Positions 1-10,664 of a stretch of DNA of 64,000 bases are shown here, piece by piece. Source of the DNA: Anolis sagrei (lineage: Eukaryota; Chordata; Lepidosauria; Squamata; Anolidae); the NCBI RefSeq assembly GCF_037176765.1, contig NC_090028.1, positions 24,648,827-24,712,826 of the forward strand, written 5' to 3'. The stretch's first letter is position 1. Each line of letters opens with the position of its first letter. The notes under the pieces were generated by a model. The model was not told where the DNA came from. It was given only the letters and a program-made list of their open reading frames with translations, and searched no databases. The position numbers were made by a program, and so were the translations under genes.

Positions 1-460
1 TTAATCCGTGCCTGGTTGTTTCCTCTCTGTTGTTTTGCTGTTGTAATTTTAGAGTTTTTAAATACTGGTAGCCAGATTTTGTTCATTTTCATGGTCTCTT
101 CCTTTCTGTTGAAATTGTCCACATGCTTGTGGATTTCAATGGCTTCTCTGTGTAGTCTGACATGGTGATTGTTGGTGTGGTCCAGGCACAGATTAACACC
201 TCCCAGCAAGAGATTTTCCCAGGCTCAGGCAGGCCTTCAAATGCTAATGAAGGTGATCAGCTGAAACATTCACACCTAACTGCAGCAGGGAAGAGCTCCT
301 TGCCCCACCCCAGCCATTCCACAGATATATAAACCCATTGTCCTAATTCCAACAGACCTCACAACCTCTGAGGATGCTTGCCATAGATGCAGGTGAAACG
401 TCAGGAGAAATGCCTCTAGAACATGGCTCTATAGCCCGAAAAAACTTTACAACATTGTTT
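1..460. mobile_element. Penelope-like element piece, endonuclease part inverted against the tail
   Basis: Positions 1-185 are the reverse complement of the end of the GIY-YIG coding region seen at 26.34-26.49 kb. From about 186 the sequence continues in forward orientation with the element's tail: a 'ccacagatatataaaccc' stretch, then 'ctgaggatgcttgccata' and 'agcccgaaaaaac'. The head-to-tail inversion matches the other copies in this window. The left end is cut by the window edge. Confidence 0.7.
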
Positions 461-729
461 CTGAACACCTAAAGTTTAGGAAATTGTGCTCCCGTTGGGT
501 CCCGAAACTCCTAACAGAGGACCACAAAAACCAAAGATTTGAGTGTGCGATCAAATCAAATCATCTGTAATCAAAGAAGGGCAACCGGAGCGGTCCTCAT
601 CATGGACGTTGTCATGAACCGAAGAGGCTATTGCAGAGCCCTTCCGTATACTCCACGGAGCCCCAAGCAAGAGTGCCAGTGAATTTCAGGGGCCATAGCC
701 TATATTTCGGAGGAAGGGATTGCCTAAGG
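461..729. other. no feature recognised
   Basis: Mostly unique-looking sequence between a Penelope-like piece and a hAT element. Open frames on both strands are short and have no recognisable homology. Confidence 0.4.
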
Positions 730-1488
730 CAGTGTTTCTCAACCTGGGGATTGGGACCCCTGAAGGGGTCGCGAGGGGGTGACAGAGGGGTCACCAAAGA
801 CCATAAGAAAACACAGTATTTTCTGATGGTCATGGGGATTCCATGTGAGAAGTTTGAGCCAATTCTATTGCTGGTGGAGTTCAGAATGTTCTTTGATTGT
901 AATGAACTATAAATCCCAGCAACTACAACTCCCAAATGTCAAGATCTATTTTCCGCAGACTCCACCAGTGTTTACATTTGGGCATATTGAGTATTCGTGC
1001 CAAGTTTGGTCCAGATCCACCATTGCATGTCCACAGTGCTCTCTGGATATAGGTGAACTACAACTCCCAAACTCAAGTTCAATGCCCATCAAACCCTTCC
1101 AGTGTTTCCCATTGGTCATGGGAGCCAAGTTTGGTTCAAATCCATCGCTGGTGCAGTTCAGAATGCTCTTTGATTATAGGCAAACTATAAATCCCAGCAA
1201 CTACAACTCCCAAATTACAAAATCAATCTTCCCCCAACCCCACTAGAATTCACATTTGGGTGTATTGGGTATTTGTGCCCAGATTGGTCCAGTGAATGAA
1301 AATGCATCCTGCATGTCAGATATTTACAATATGATTTATAACAGTACTAAAATGACTGTTATGGAGTAGCAACAAAACAATATTATGGTTGGGGGTCACC
1401 ACAACATGAGGGATTGTATTAAGGGGTCATTAGGGTTGAGAACCACTATATTAAGGGGTCGCGGCATTAGGAAGGTTGAGAACTACTG
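730..1488 (+). mobile_element. SPIN-like non-autonomous hAT element, 759 bp
   Basis: The ends are inverted: 'cagtgtttctcaacctg' on the left and the complement of 'caacctt..gagaactactg' on the right. The element is flanked by a perfect 8-bp direct repeat, gcctaagg (722-729 and 1489-1496), the target-duplication length of hAT transposons. The 'ggggtcgcg' and 'gtggtgacccccaacca' type words near the ends resemble the SPIN family, known to have moved horizontally among tetrapods. The interior holds a module ('caactacaactcccaaat') that recurs elsewhere in the window. No transposase frame is present. Confidence 0.85.
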
Positions 1489-1496
1489 GCCTAAGG

Positions 1497-1889
1497 AAAC
1501 TCTAGGCAGAAGTTCCCAGGAGGCTTGAAGGAACATAAACACACACGCTTCTTGGTAAGTTTGCTGCTGGCCAAGCAATCTGTCGAAGGAATTTTATGAC
1601 TGCAGTAAACCTGGACGTCTGGACAAGGCGCTCACCTCTGCCTTCCCTCAATTGAGTTAAAACCAAACTTGGCAGCCATCAATGGGGGCCGGCTTGCTTA
1701 TCCCAGGGGCAAACATAGGAGCGAGGCATAAGTATGCCGTTGGCTTCCGTCCTTCACTGATTGCAGGAAGAGGCAGGAAGGGTTTCAACTAATGTATAGA
1801 TCAGAGCTTTCCAAGCTGTGTCGCAACACGTCAGTGTGTCAGCTGCAGTGTGTAGTTGCACGAGAAAGAACGAAACATCTCGGAAATGT
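1497..1889. other. no feature recognised
   Basis: No clear repeat or coding signal was seen between the hAT element and the next Penelope-like copy. Confidence 0.3.
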
Positions 1890-2463
1890 GTTGTCATTGG
1901 CTTTCATGGCCGGAATCAATGGGTTGCTGTGAGTATTCCAGGCTGTCAGCCATGTTCCAGAAGCATTCTTTCCTGACGCTTCACCCACATCTATAGTAGA
2001 CATCCTCAGAGGTTGTGAGATCTGTTGGAAACTAGGCAAGAGGGGTTTATATATCTGTGGCATAAGGTCCAGGGTGGGAGAAAGAACCCTTGAGCAAACT
2101 TATGTTGAGAGGTGATTAGATGTCCTTGTTTGTTTCCTCTCTGTTGTTGTGCTGTTGTAATTTTAGAGTTTTTTAATACTGGTATCTCAACATAAGTTTG
2201 CTCCAGGCACTGTCAGGCCATTATATGCTAATCAAGGTGGTCAGTTGAAACATTCACACTTAGCTCCAGCAGACAAGAGTCCTTTGTCTCACACTGGTCA
2301 TTCCACAGATATATAAACCCTTTTTTCTAGTTCCAACAGACCTCACTACCTCTGAGGATGCTTGCCATAGATGCAGGCGAAACGTCAGGAGAAAATGCCT
2401 CTAGATCATGGCCATATAGCCCGAAAAAACCTACAACAACCCAGTGATTCCGGCCATGAAAGC
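1890..2463. mobile_element. Penelope-like element with inverted tails
   Basis: A tail copy in reverse orientation (about 1890-2115) is followed by about 70 bp of reverse-complemented endonuclease-region sequence and then by a forward tail (about 2190-2463) ending 'ccatgaaagccttcgacaat'. The same inverted-arm layout is seen at 25.8-26.8 kb. The left arm is clearly more diverged than the right arm. Confidence 0.65.
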
Positions 2464-2474
2464 CTTCGACAATA

Positions 2475-2605
2475 AACCACCAGGTCTTCCAGTCCCTCAG
2501 AAAAGAGGAGAGTGATGGGGCCACCACCGAAAAGGTCCTATTCTTCGTCTCCACCAATCGTGCTTGAGATGGTGTTGGGAACAAGAGGAGGGCCTTCCCG
2601 GTTGA
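2475..2605 (-). mobile_element. L2-type LINE fragment
   Basis: Matches the 'gccaccacc..aaggcc' to 'ccaccaatcg' stretch found in the longer minus-strand L2 copies at 18.5-19.5 and 21.4-21.8 kb. It is short and diverged. Confidence 0.5.
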
Positions 2606-2617
2606 TCTTAGATTTCA

Positions 2618-2838
2618 CCATGTTGCAAAATGATGCATGTCTCAAAAGTATGTCACCAACATGAGATGTTTGGAAAGTTCTGCTATTGTGTCTCCATGCA
2701 TTCCATTGTTACAATATATGTATGTCTCCATATCACTTAACCCCTTTGGTTAAATGAATAAAACCAAATCGCCGTGTTGCAAAATGATGCGTGTCTGAAA
2801 GCTGTGGCACTGACATGAAATGTTTGGAAAGCTCACAT
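2618..2838. repeat. imperfect direct duplication of about 68 bp, offset about 153 bp
   Basis: The stretch with 'gttgcaaaatgatgc' to 'atgtttggaaagt' occurs at about 2618-2685 and again at about 2771-2838. The two copies differ at scattered bases. This is a local duplication of unknown origin. Confidence 0.6.
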
Positions 2839-2989
2839 TTATCTCACTATGTGGCTTGAACCAGGATTTGAATCTCTGCTGGGCTTTGGAAACTCTGGGC
2901 ACGTCATACTCTCTCAGCATCAGAGGAAGGCAATGGCAAACAACTCAGCAATACAGCAAACCCTCCGCAGCAAATGTCCCTTTTGCAAC

Positions 2990-3640
2990 AGCCAATTAAC
3001 AGCCAAATGCTGCTTTTTTATTTGAAAAGGGAACCAAGTAACTCCATCCCCCTGGGAGCCACCACCAAAAAGGCTGTCTCAAATCAAACTCTTCTATATT
3101 TGCCAATTTGGATGGTGTAAATGCCTTTCAAAAATGCAAATGAAATTAAGGCACCATTAGGCATCCCAATAGAGTGCCACGCTTCCTGCTCCAGAAGTCA
3201 CGAAGCCCCGATTTCTGGAGGAAGCCCAGAGTTACCGAGGGATGTCCCAGGGCAGCCTCTCATCCGCCTCGAGCCGAGAGAAAGCACCATTTGCAAAGCA
3301 GCATCCTTCCTCTCTGTAAATGCACTCTGGCTGAACGCTAAATATTGCATTGGCCATTAGCTTTTACCGCTGCTTCGCCCCGAACGGTGCCAGCGTGTGC
3401 CGCGAGCTTTAATGCAAAGCTGTCAGGTTGGCCACCCGCAGCTTGGCTTCGTGGGGGTCTCCTCCCTCCCACAGTGTGGGGCCAGGTCAGCCCCCCCAGA
3501 TTACAACTTCTAGGAAAGGTACCTTGAAAGCGATATTTCAGAGCCATGGATTATTTATTCCCTCTTCATGCTGACATTCAGTTTAATAAGCTGTGACCTT
3601 CTACCCAGGTAGCAGCTCTCCCTGGGCTCCTGTGTCTTTC
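2990..3640. promoter_or_regulatory. unique island, candidate conserved non-coding element
   Basis: This is one of the few long stretches without repeat signatures in the first 14 kb. It carries many AT-rich homeodomain-like words (taatgc, attag, ttaat; for example 'aatattgcattggccatta' near 3340 and 'tttaatgcaaagctg' near 3408) in a base-mixed background, and no open frame with recognisable homology. The look is that of a vertebrate enhancer, but conservation cannot be measured here. Confidence 0.35.
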
Positions 3641-3681
3641 AAAGCAGCCTTGCAGGTAGAAGTCTGGCTGGTGCAGACCAA

Positions 3682-3747
3682 GGAAGGAAAAAGGAAGGAA
3701 GGAAGGAAGGAAGGAAGGAAGGAAGGAAGGAAGGAAGGAAGGAAGGT
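3682..3747 (+). repeat. (GGAA)n microsatellite
   Basis: Uninterrupted ggaa units over about 65 bp. Confidence 0.95.
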
Positions 3748-3792
3748 GTCTCCTTTGGGGTTTATACCTGTTGGATATCAGCTTGTTGCACT

Positions 3793-3980
3793 GTATTGTT
3801 GAAGGCTTTCATGGCTGGAATCACTAGGTTCTTGTGGGTTTTTTCGGGCTATAGGGCCATGTTCTAGAGGCATTTCTCCTGACGTTTCGCCATAGATGCA
3901 GGCGAAACGTCAGGAGAAATGCCTCTAGAACATGGCCCTATAGCCCGAAAAAACCTGAAAAAACCTACAAGAACCTAGTC
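3793..3980. mobile_element. foldback Penelope-like insertion
   Basis: About 90 bp of Penelope-like tail in reverse orientation is followed directly by the same tail forward, forming a nearly perfect palindrome centred near 3895. The 9-bp word tgttgcact lies on both sides (3784-3792 and 3981-3989), consistent with a target-site duplication. No endonuclease sequence is left between the arms. Confidence 0.8.
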
Positions 3981-4114
3981 TGTTGCACTTTCTATGCCAA
4001 TGGAGCCCCTGTTTGCAAATATATAGGGCACTGATGCAGACTGAAACCCCACAGAAGAGCAACCAGATGAGCTCTTTTCAGTGAGTAAGTGTGTGTGTGT
4101 GTGTATGGTTAGGT

Positions 4115-4150
4115 TGGAGCCCTGGTGGCACAGTGGGTTAAACCACTGCT
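4115..4150 (+). mobile_element. Sauria-type SINE head fragment
   Basis: Contains the tRNA-derived head 'ggagccctggtggcacag' and 'gtgggttaaac'. It is cut short by the junction with an L2 fragment. Confidence 0.7.
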
Positions 4151-4154
4151 AAGC

Positions 4155-4570
4155 GGGATCTAGAGCAGGGCCTCCCCAGATGATCTTAACTGGTTCATAG
4201 GAGGAGACGCGTTCGGACAGGTAGGTCGGGCCAGAACCGTTTAGGGCTTTGAAGGCTAAAGCCAGCACTTTGAATTGTGCCCGGTAGCAAATTGGCAGCC
4301 AGTGGAGCTGGCGCAGCAGTGGAGTGGTATGCTCCCTGAGTGCCGCTCCTGTTAACGTCCTGGCTGCCGATCGTTGGACCATTTGAAGCTTCCGAGCAGT
4401 CTTCAGAGGCAACCCCACATAGAGAGCGTTGCAGTAGTCTAAACGGGATGTGACTAGAGCATAGACTACCATGGCCAAGTCAAGCTTCCCAAGGTACGGC
4501 GCAGATGGCGCACTAGTTTTAACTGTGCGAATGCTCCCCTGGTCACTGCTGAAACCTGGGGTTCCAGGTT
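4155..4570 (-). mobile_element. L2-type LINE, end of reverse transcriptase region
   Basis: Minus-strand translation gives a typical LINE C-terminal region with [16 protein letters not shown] and LHWLPICYRAQFKVLAL, and is closely related to the copy at 18.5-19.5 kb. It joins a CT-rich tract on the right. 5'-truncated. Confidence 0.8.
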
Positions 4571-4576
4571 TCAGCG

Positions 4577-4601
4577 GTGACCTTCCCTCTTTCTCTCCTT
4601 T

Positions 4602-4636
<35 letters not shown>

Positions 4637-5400
4637 CTCCTTCCTTCCCTCCCTCTTTTCTTTCTTCCCCTTTCTTTCCCTTCTTCTCCTTCCTTTCTTC
4701 CTTCCTTCCTTCCTTCCTTCCTTCCTTCTCCCTCCCTCCCTCCCTCCCTCCCTCCCTCCCTTCGCTCTTTGGTTCCATCTTTCCTTCTCTCTTTCCTTCC
4801 CTTCCTCCCTCTTTCCTTCCGTCCCTCTGTCTTTTCTTCCTTCCTTCTCTTTTTAAGTTTCCTTCCTTTCCTCACTCTTTCCTTCCTTCCCCCCTTTTCT
4901 TTCCCTTCTTCTCCTTCCTTCCTTCTCTACCTCCTTCCTTCCTTCCTTCCTTCGCTCTTTGGTTCCATCCTTCCTTCTCTCTTTCCTTCCTTCCCTCCCT
5001 CCCCCTTTCTCTCCATCTTTCCTTCCGCCCCTCTCCCTTTTCTTCCTTCCTTCTCTTTTTTAGTTTCCTCCCTTCCTTCTTTCGCTCTTTGGTTCCATCC
5101 TTCTCTCTTTCCTTCCTTCCCTTCCTCCCTCTTTCCTTCTGTCTCTCTCTTTTCTTCCTTCCTTCTATTTTTTAGTTTTCTTCCTTCCCTCCCTCTTTCC
5201 TTCCTTCCCCCCTTTTCTTTCCCTTCTTCTCCTTTCTTCCTTCTCTACCTCCTTCCTTCCTTCCTTTGCTCTTTGGTTCCATCCTTCCTTCTCTCTTTCC
5301 TTCCTTCCCTCCCTCCCTCTTTCTCTCCATCTTTTCCTTCCGTCCCTCTCCCTTTTCTTCCTTCCTTTTTTTAGTTTCCTTCCTTCCCTCCCTTTGAGTT
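4577..5400. repeat. long polypyrimidine tract with a recurring minisatellite word
   Basis: About 820 bp almost purely of C and T (TTCC, CCCT, TTTC units). The word 'gctctttggttccatc' recurs at about 4763, 4953, 5083 and 5267, so the tract has units of about 130-190 bp. The same word occurs at 28,864 in the CT-rich part of a Helitron-ended element. Long frames rich in Ser/Pro/Phe or Lys/Arg/Glu here are composition artefacts. Confidence 0.9.
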
Positions 5401-5539
5401 GGGCTCAAAGGCAGTGCTTGAGAGAGGTACATCCCTGCTATCTGCAGAGCAAAGGCTCCACGCTTAGTAAGCAGGGTATCTGCATCTGTATTGTCATTTA
5501 GCTTTTTTGGGTTAAGTCCCTTCTGCTGCTTTTGGGGGG

Positions 5540-5798
5540 GGGGGGGTGTTAATGGGTGATGATCACTCGTTGGCCTGATAGGTTTATTGTTTCCAAATTT
5601 GATGTTAATTCATCCAGTGGTTTTTGAGTTACGTTAATCCCACAAACTAACGTTATATTTTTATTTATATAGATGTTTATGTTTTTAACTGTTATTATTT
5701 CTGTTTTGTATGTTAGGATGCGGCATCGAATTGTTGCCAATTGGAAGCCGCCCTGAGTCCCCCTAAAGGTTGAGAAGGGCGGGGTAAAAATGTTCTAA

Positions 5799-5840
<42 letters not shown>
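5540..5840 (+). mobile_element. L2-type LINE 3' end with (GATA)n tail
   Basis: Ends in 'aagccgccctgagtcccc' and 'gagaagggcggggta', the 3' end of L2-type elements in this window, then runs into (GATA)n at about 5798-5840. A G-run lies at about 5535-5547. Confidence 0.7.
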
Positions 5841-5842
<2 letters not shown>

Positions 5843-6640
5843 CTGTTGCAATTCAGAGCAGGGAACGAGGCCCTAAGATAACTATCCACCACACTTGGCT
5901 GTGAAAAACAATCCTTTTTTATTGAAGAAAAATGGTTACAAAATAAAGGAAAAATGCAAGTCAAAAGCCACAGCAAAATCAGCAAACATGAATTTAAATG
6001 GACAAAGCAAAACCAAAAGCCTCACTGGGAAAATACTGGAATCTGTTAGCAATCCACTAACTGTACTTGATATCCTAGAAATCTTCCCAAACTATGACCA
6101 GGGAACCGGGAGAACTGCCAAGGTCTTCATCAATTCTGAAACGATGCCTGAACTGAGGCAATCAGCCTGGCGTATTGCAATTAAAACTCAAGAATCGGTT
6201 CCGTGAACCGCCCTTCTGTTTTGAAGCCAATGTTTTTAATTCTTGAATTCGGGAGGATCGACGCAGACTGAGTGTTTTACTTCTGTCTTCCCAAATTTGG
6301 CTCCTTCTGTTGTCATTACAGTTAACAGGTGCAGAAGGGAGGGAAAGTTCAAGGTCTCCCTCTGAAACATTCTCAGAAACACTGGTACTTTCATTTTCCA
6401 AATCTACAGAAGTTCCTTCCTCACTAATTTCAGGAACATTGGCATTTTCCAAACCTACAGCAGTTTCTTCCTCACTAATTTCAGGAGCATTGGCATCAAA
6501 AGGTACATTTCCACTAGCATCAGTAAATATACTTTCATTTGCATCAGGAGGAACAAACAGAGAATTAGGTTCAAGTTCAAACTCAGGCTGAACCCCAACA
6601 ATAACACACAAATGTATCTGAATTTTCATTTTGTCAAAAC
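5841..6640 (-). mobile_element. possible LTR-retrotransposon fossil, 3' part
   Basis: Minus strand. An open stretch (about 6162-6629) is acidic and Ser/Glu-rich and ends in a basic patch with RRSSRIQELK, a style often seen near the end of Pol in LTR elements. It is followed by non-coding sequence that could be LTR-like. It looks old and incomplete. An unrelated low-complexity frame is also possible. Confidence 0.3.
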
Positions 6641-7140
6641 AGCATTGTCAAATGGATGAAGAAGCATTGTGCTTTGAAAAAAACGTGACTAGTCGAGAAA
6701 TCAAAATAAATAGCATTACTTTTGGAGGGGGATTTATTCTGCTGCCCCCCCCCCCCCCCGCCCTTGCAGCCGGCAGGGCTTAAATCCTTGGGAGTCAGAC
6801 GGAGTGCAATACAGCCAAGCCCTTTAGCAGTAATAATGCAATCCAATTGCCCCGCTTCCTTTTGCCTGGAAATGCATTTGTCAAATCACTCTTCTTTTGG
6901 TGGCAAAGCGTCCTGGCTGCGGATTTGCCCACGACCAGCTGGGCCGAAAGAGCAAGGAGGAGGAGGAGGAGGAGGACTTATTGATTCCCAGAGAAAGAGA
7001 GAAAGCACCATTCCATCATCATTAATAACAGATGAGTCCGACTCTTTTGAACTAATGGCCTACTGAGCTCATTTCACTAAATGCCATTGAGTCACAACCA
7101 GAGGGAGGGAGGAGTGAGAATTAAGCCTCCGGCTAGATGA
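6641..7140. promoter_or_regulatory. unique island, candidate conserved non-coding element
   Basis: No repeat signature apart from a C-run at about 6747-6760 and a short GGA run near 6960. Words such as 'ggaaatgcatttgtcaaatc' and 'cactaaatgccattgag' resemble transcription-factor-rich conserved elements. No supported coding frame. Low confidence without an alignment. Confidence 0.3.
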
Positions 7141-7290
7141 AACGCTCCATTGAAATGTATGGCTTTTGCAAATGTAGCACAGCTGGACTCTTTGGAAAAC
7201 TTCCTGTTTGGTTTCCCCGTTTTTGCATCCTTACGGAGGAGTATTGATAGATGGATTTGTCAGTTTCCCTTTCTTTTATATTTGCATATT

Positions 7291-7291
<1 letters not shown>

Positions 7292-7340
<49 letters not shown>

Positions 7341-7341
7341 C
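7292..7341 (+). repeat. (GT)n microsatellite
   Basis: About 24 uninterrupted GT units. Confidence 0.95.
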
Positions 7342-7548
7342 ACAGTTGTTTCCACCTCTTGGTGACCTCCTGGACCAGCCCATGCCAGATCTCCCTGTCT
7401 GCCCTTGATCGGCCCCTCTTCCTTTTTCCTTCCCTTTCCCACAGCATCATTCTCTTCTCCAAGCTTTCCTGTCTTCTCATTATGTAGCCAGATTACTTCA
7501 TCTTTTCTTCTAATATCCTCCCCTCCAGTGAGCAGCCAGGCTTTCTTT
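7342..7548 (-). mobile_element. BovB (RTE) LINE, 3' part
   Basis: Reverse complement resembles the BovB C-terminal and 3' region (compare the plus-strand copy at 11.6-11.85 kb: both hold the 'ggagaag..atgatgctg' stretch). It is separated from further BovB sequence by a CR1 insertion. Confidence 0.65.
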
Positions 7549-8533
7549 CCTGGACAAGTGACAAGTGGAGTGCCGCAGGGTTCCGTCCTGGGACCGGTCC
7601 TGTTCAACATCTTTATTAATTACTTAGATGAAGGGTTAGAAGGCATGATCATCAAGTTTGCAGACGACACCAAATTGGGAGGGATAGCCAATACTCCAGA
7701 GGACAGGAGCAGAATTCAAAATGATCTTGACAGATTGGAGAGATGGGCCAAAACTAACAAAATGAAGTTCAGCAGTGATAAATGCAAGATACTCCACTTA
7801 GGCAAAAAAAAAAACGAAATGCAAAGATACAGAATGGGGGACGATGAGGCCTGGCTTGAGAGCAGTACGTGTGAAAAAGATCTTGGAGTCCTCGTGGACA
7901 ACAAGTTAAACATGAGCCAACAATGTGATGTGGCGGCAAAAAAAGCCAATGGGATTTTGGCCTGCATCAATAGGAGCATAGTGTCTAGATCTAGGGAAGT
8001 AATGTTACCCATGCTCTATTCTGCTGTGGTTAGACCACACCTGGAATATTGTGTCCAATTCTGGGCACCACAATTCAAGAGAGATATTGACAAGCTGGAA
8101 TGTGGGCGACTAAAATGATCAAGGGTCTGGAGAACAAGCCCTATGAGGAGCGGCATAAGGAGCTGGGCATGTTTAGCCTGAAGAAGAGAAGGCTGAGAGG
8201 AGATATGATAGCCATGTATAAATATGTGAGAGGAAGCCACAGGGAGGAGGGAGCAAGCTTGTTTTCTGCTTCCTTGGAGACTAGGACACGGAACAATGGC
8301 TTCAAACTACAAGAGAGGAGATTCCATCTGAACATGAGGAAGAACTTCCTGACTGTGAGAGCCGTTCAGCAGTGGAACTCTCTGCCCCGGAGTGTGGTGG
8401 AAGTTTTTAAACAGAGGTTGGATGGCCATCTGTCAGGGGTGATTTGAATGCAATATTCCTGCTTCTTGGTGAGGGGTTGGACTGGATGGCCCATGAGGTC
8501 TCTTCCAACTCTTTGATTCTATGATTCTATGGA
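7549..8533 (+). mobile_element. CR1 LINE, 5'-truncated, with intact 3' end
   Basis: Encodes the C-terminal half of a CR1 reverse transcriptase: [19 protein letters not shown], the catalytic FADDTKLGG, then [10 protein letters not shown] and the CR1 C-terminal [20 protein letters not shown]. One frame break lies near 8,105. It ends in the CR1 3' signature 'gattctatgattctatg'. BovB sequence on both sides shows that it jumped into a BovB copy. Confidence 0.9.
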
Positions 8534-8926
8534 GGTTGGACTGGTTGGATCTTCTTGTGGTTCAAGACACTCTCAGAATTTTCCTCCAACACCACAGTAC
8601 CAAAGTGCCTACTTTCCTTTGCTCAGCCTTCCTTATGGTCCAGCTTTTGTATCAATGAGTTACTACCATTGCTTTACCATTGCAGACCTTAATTGCCAGT
8701 GTGATGCTTCAACTCTTCACTATTTTAATGAGGTTGGTCCTTGCTCTCCTCCCAAGAAGTAAATGTCTTCTGATTTCCTGGCTGCAGTCTGCGTCTGCTA
8801 ACATCTTCGCACCTACAAATACAAACCCTATCACTATCTGCATGTTTTTCTCCCTCTATTTGCCAGTTCTCAACCAGTTTGGTTTCCATCATCTTGGTTT
8901 TTTTGATGTTTCACTGCAACCCAGCT
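8534..8926 (-). mobile_element. BovB LINE, middle fragment
   Basis: Continues the minus-strand BovB interrupted at 7,548; the reverse complement reads through the region beyond the reverse-transcriptase core. Confidence 0.55.
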
Positions 8927-8927
8927 T

Positions 8928-9467
8928 TTATTTATTTATTTATTTTGAGTACTTCTACCCCGCCCTTCTAAACCCCCTGGGGGGGGACTCAGGGCGGCTT
9001 ACAAAAGGCACAATTCGATGCCAATAATTCAACAAGTAAAATACATAGCAGCAGTAATCACAAATAGTTAAAAACAATCAATTAATACAATAACAACTAA
9101 AAGAAAAGCCAATCTAGTGGCTAACTTTTAGTTCTAAAAATCCGTCAGTCCATTCAGCATTATCATAATCCTTTCCAAACTCTGGTCGTCATTACCTTGT
9201 CAGTCTGCCAGATTACCCAAAGGCCTGGTCCCATATCCATGTTTTCAACTTCCGTCTGAAGGAAAGGAGGGATGTCGATGACCTAATTTCCCCAGGGAGT
9301 GAATTCCACAGGCGAGGGGCCACCACTGAGAAGGCCCTGTCCCTCGTCCCCACCAGTCTCACTTGTGATAAAGGTGGGGCCGAGAGTAGGGCCTCCCTAG
9401 AAGATCTTAAACTCCGAGGTGGGACATAGAAGGTGATACGTTTGGACAGGTATGATGGGCCGGAGCC
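8928..9467 (-). mobile_element. L2-type LINE 3' end inserted in BovB
   Basis: Begins with TTTA repeats and 'ccccgcccttct' then 'gactcagggcggcttac', the reverse complement of the L2-type 3' end. It continues through the UTR and the 'gaaggccctgtccctcg' stretch shared with other copies. BovB sequence resumes at about 9468. Confidence 0.8.
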
Positions 9468-9740
9468 CTTCTTCTTTCACCTTGGTCATAAGGCTCCTTG
9501 GCTCCTCCTCAATTTCAGTCATCAAAGTGAGACCATCTATATATCTAAGTTTGTTAATGTTTCGTCCAGCCATTCGAATTCCTCGTCAACCCCCGCACAT
9601 CACATGATATGTTCTGCATACAAGTTGAATAGGTTGAGTGAGCGTATACAGCCCTGCTGTACTCCTTTCCCAATCTTGAACCAGGCTGTTGTTCTGTGGT
9701 CTTGTATTACTGTTGCTACTTGGTCGTTATACAGAATGTT
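9468..9740 (-). mobile_element. BovB LINE, reverse transcriptase fragment
   Basis: Reverse complement encodes 'ATVIQDHRTTAWFKIGKGV'-type BovB sequence, parallel to the plus-strand copy near 11,000. It belongs to the same insertion as 7342-7548 and 8534-8926. Confidence 0.7.
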
Positions 9741-9744
9741 GTAC

Positions 9745-10080
9745 AGAAAACGGAATGTTGGTGGGCAGGAAAAGAGATTTAAACCTTAAAAACTCTGGCA
9801 TAGACACTGAGAACTGGGAAGCCCTGGCCCTGGAGTGCTCCAGCTGGAGGTAAGCTGTGACCAGCAGTGCTGTAAAATTCAAAGAGGCACAAATGGAGGG
9901 CGAAAGAGAGAAACGTGCCAAGAGGAAGGCCCATCAAGCCAACCCTGACTGGGACTGCTTCCACCTGGAAACTGATGCCCTCACTGCAGGAGAACATGCA
10001 GGTCACCTACGTACCCACCACCAGTACACCGATCTTGGAAGACAATCCTACTCGGACAAGAAGGGATCACCTAAGTGAAT
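9745..10080 (+). mobile_element. LINE-derived C-terminal fragment with zinc-finger-like end
   Basis: Matches, in opposite orientation, the sequence at 17,925-18,277. Translation gives 'GIDTENW.ALAL' then 'EGEREKRAKRKAHQANPD' and a decayed C-x2-C...H-x-H end (HLRTH). Proteins ending this way occur among endonuclease/reverse-transcriptase LINE products; I cannot name the family. Confidence 0.5.
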
Positions 10081-10094
10081 TGAAGTTATTATAA

Positions 10095-10340
10095 TAATAA
10101 GGTTTTTTTTTTATATCCCACCCCACCTCGCCGGAGGGAGTCAGGGCAGCTCAGAGCTAAACAGTATTTGCCATCACAAACTTGTCCTTATCCCCTTTGG
10201 AAGTAGTTGTTTAGTAACGCTTAACAGACCATAGGCCTACAAATACATACAATATAAAATGACTATGTAAAATAATTAGCAATATCGATTGTGCTTATTG
10301 AAATTCAATACCATTAAAATATGGTAGGACACATCAAATA
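10095..10340 (-). mobile_element. diverged L2-type 3' end
   Basis: Carries a diverged reverse complement of the L2-type 3' end ('atatcccaccccacctc', 'gagtcagggcagctcag'), followed by AT-rich UTR. Confidence 0.45.
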
Positions 10341-10439
10341 GTGAGACACAACAGCACTCCCATTTAGATTGGACAAAATGTAATTATATTGCAAATGCAC
10401 TTTAAAATCTTAGCAAAATCTAGAGCTGCTTACGCGCAT

Positions 10440-10520
10440 CCTTTATGTCAGCACTAGAGGGAGCTCTAGTCACGAAGAGTTGGAACCAACTGAACGAATG
10501 AACAACACAAGAGGGCGCTC
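10440..10520 (+). mobile_element. BovB 3' tail fragment
   Basis: Contains 'cacgaagagttggaacc' and 'actgaacgaatgaacaac', which resemble the BovB 3' terminus. Confidence 0.5.
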
Positions 10521-10664
10521 TTGCAGCATTTTAAATCACAAATTTGGCTTGGAAGAAGAAAAAAGCCAGTTTGTCCATCTCTTCTGATTGTTTTTAGGCA
10601 GGTATGCTAAAAACTTCTATCCCCATATAAAAAAAGGGAAATGTTAAACAATGCTTAAACTTCC

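Noticed and set aside
4577-5400. Long Ser/Pro/Phe or Lys/Glu/Arg open frames
   Set aside because: They follow from CT-only or GA-only composition; overlapping frames on both strands are equally open.
6162-6629. 155-codon minus-strand frame as a host gene
   Set aside because: No recognised homologue; acidic, repetitive and ending in a basic patch, more like an old retroelement fragment, which I kept only at low confidence.
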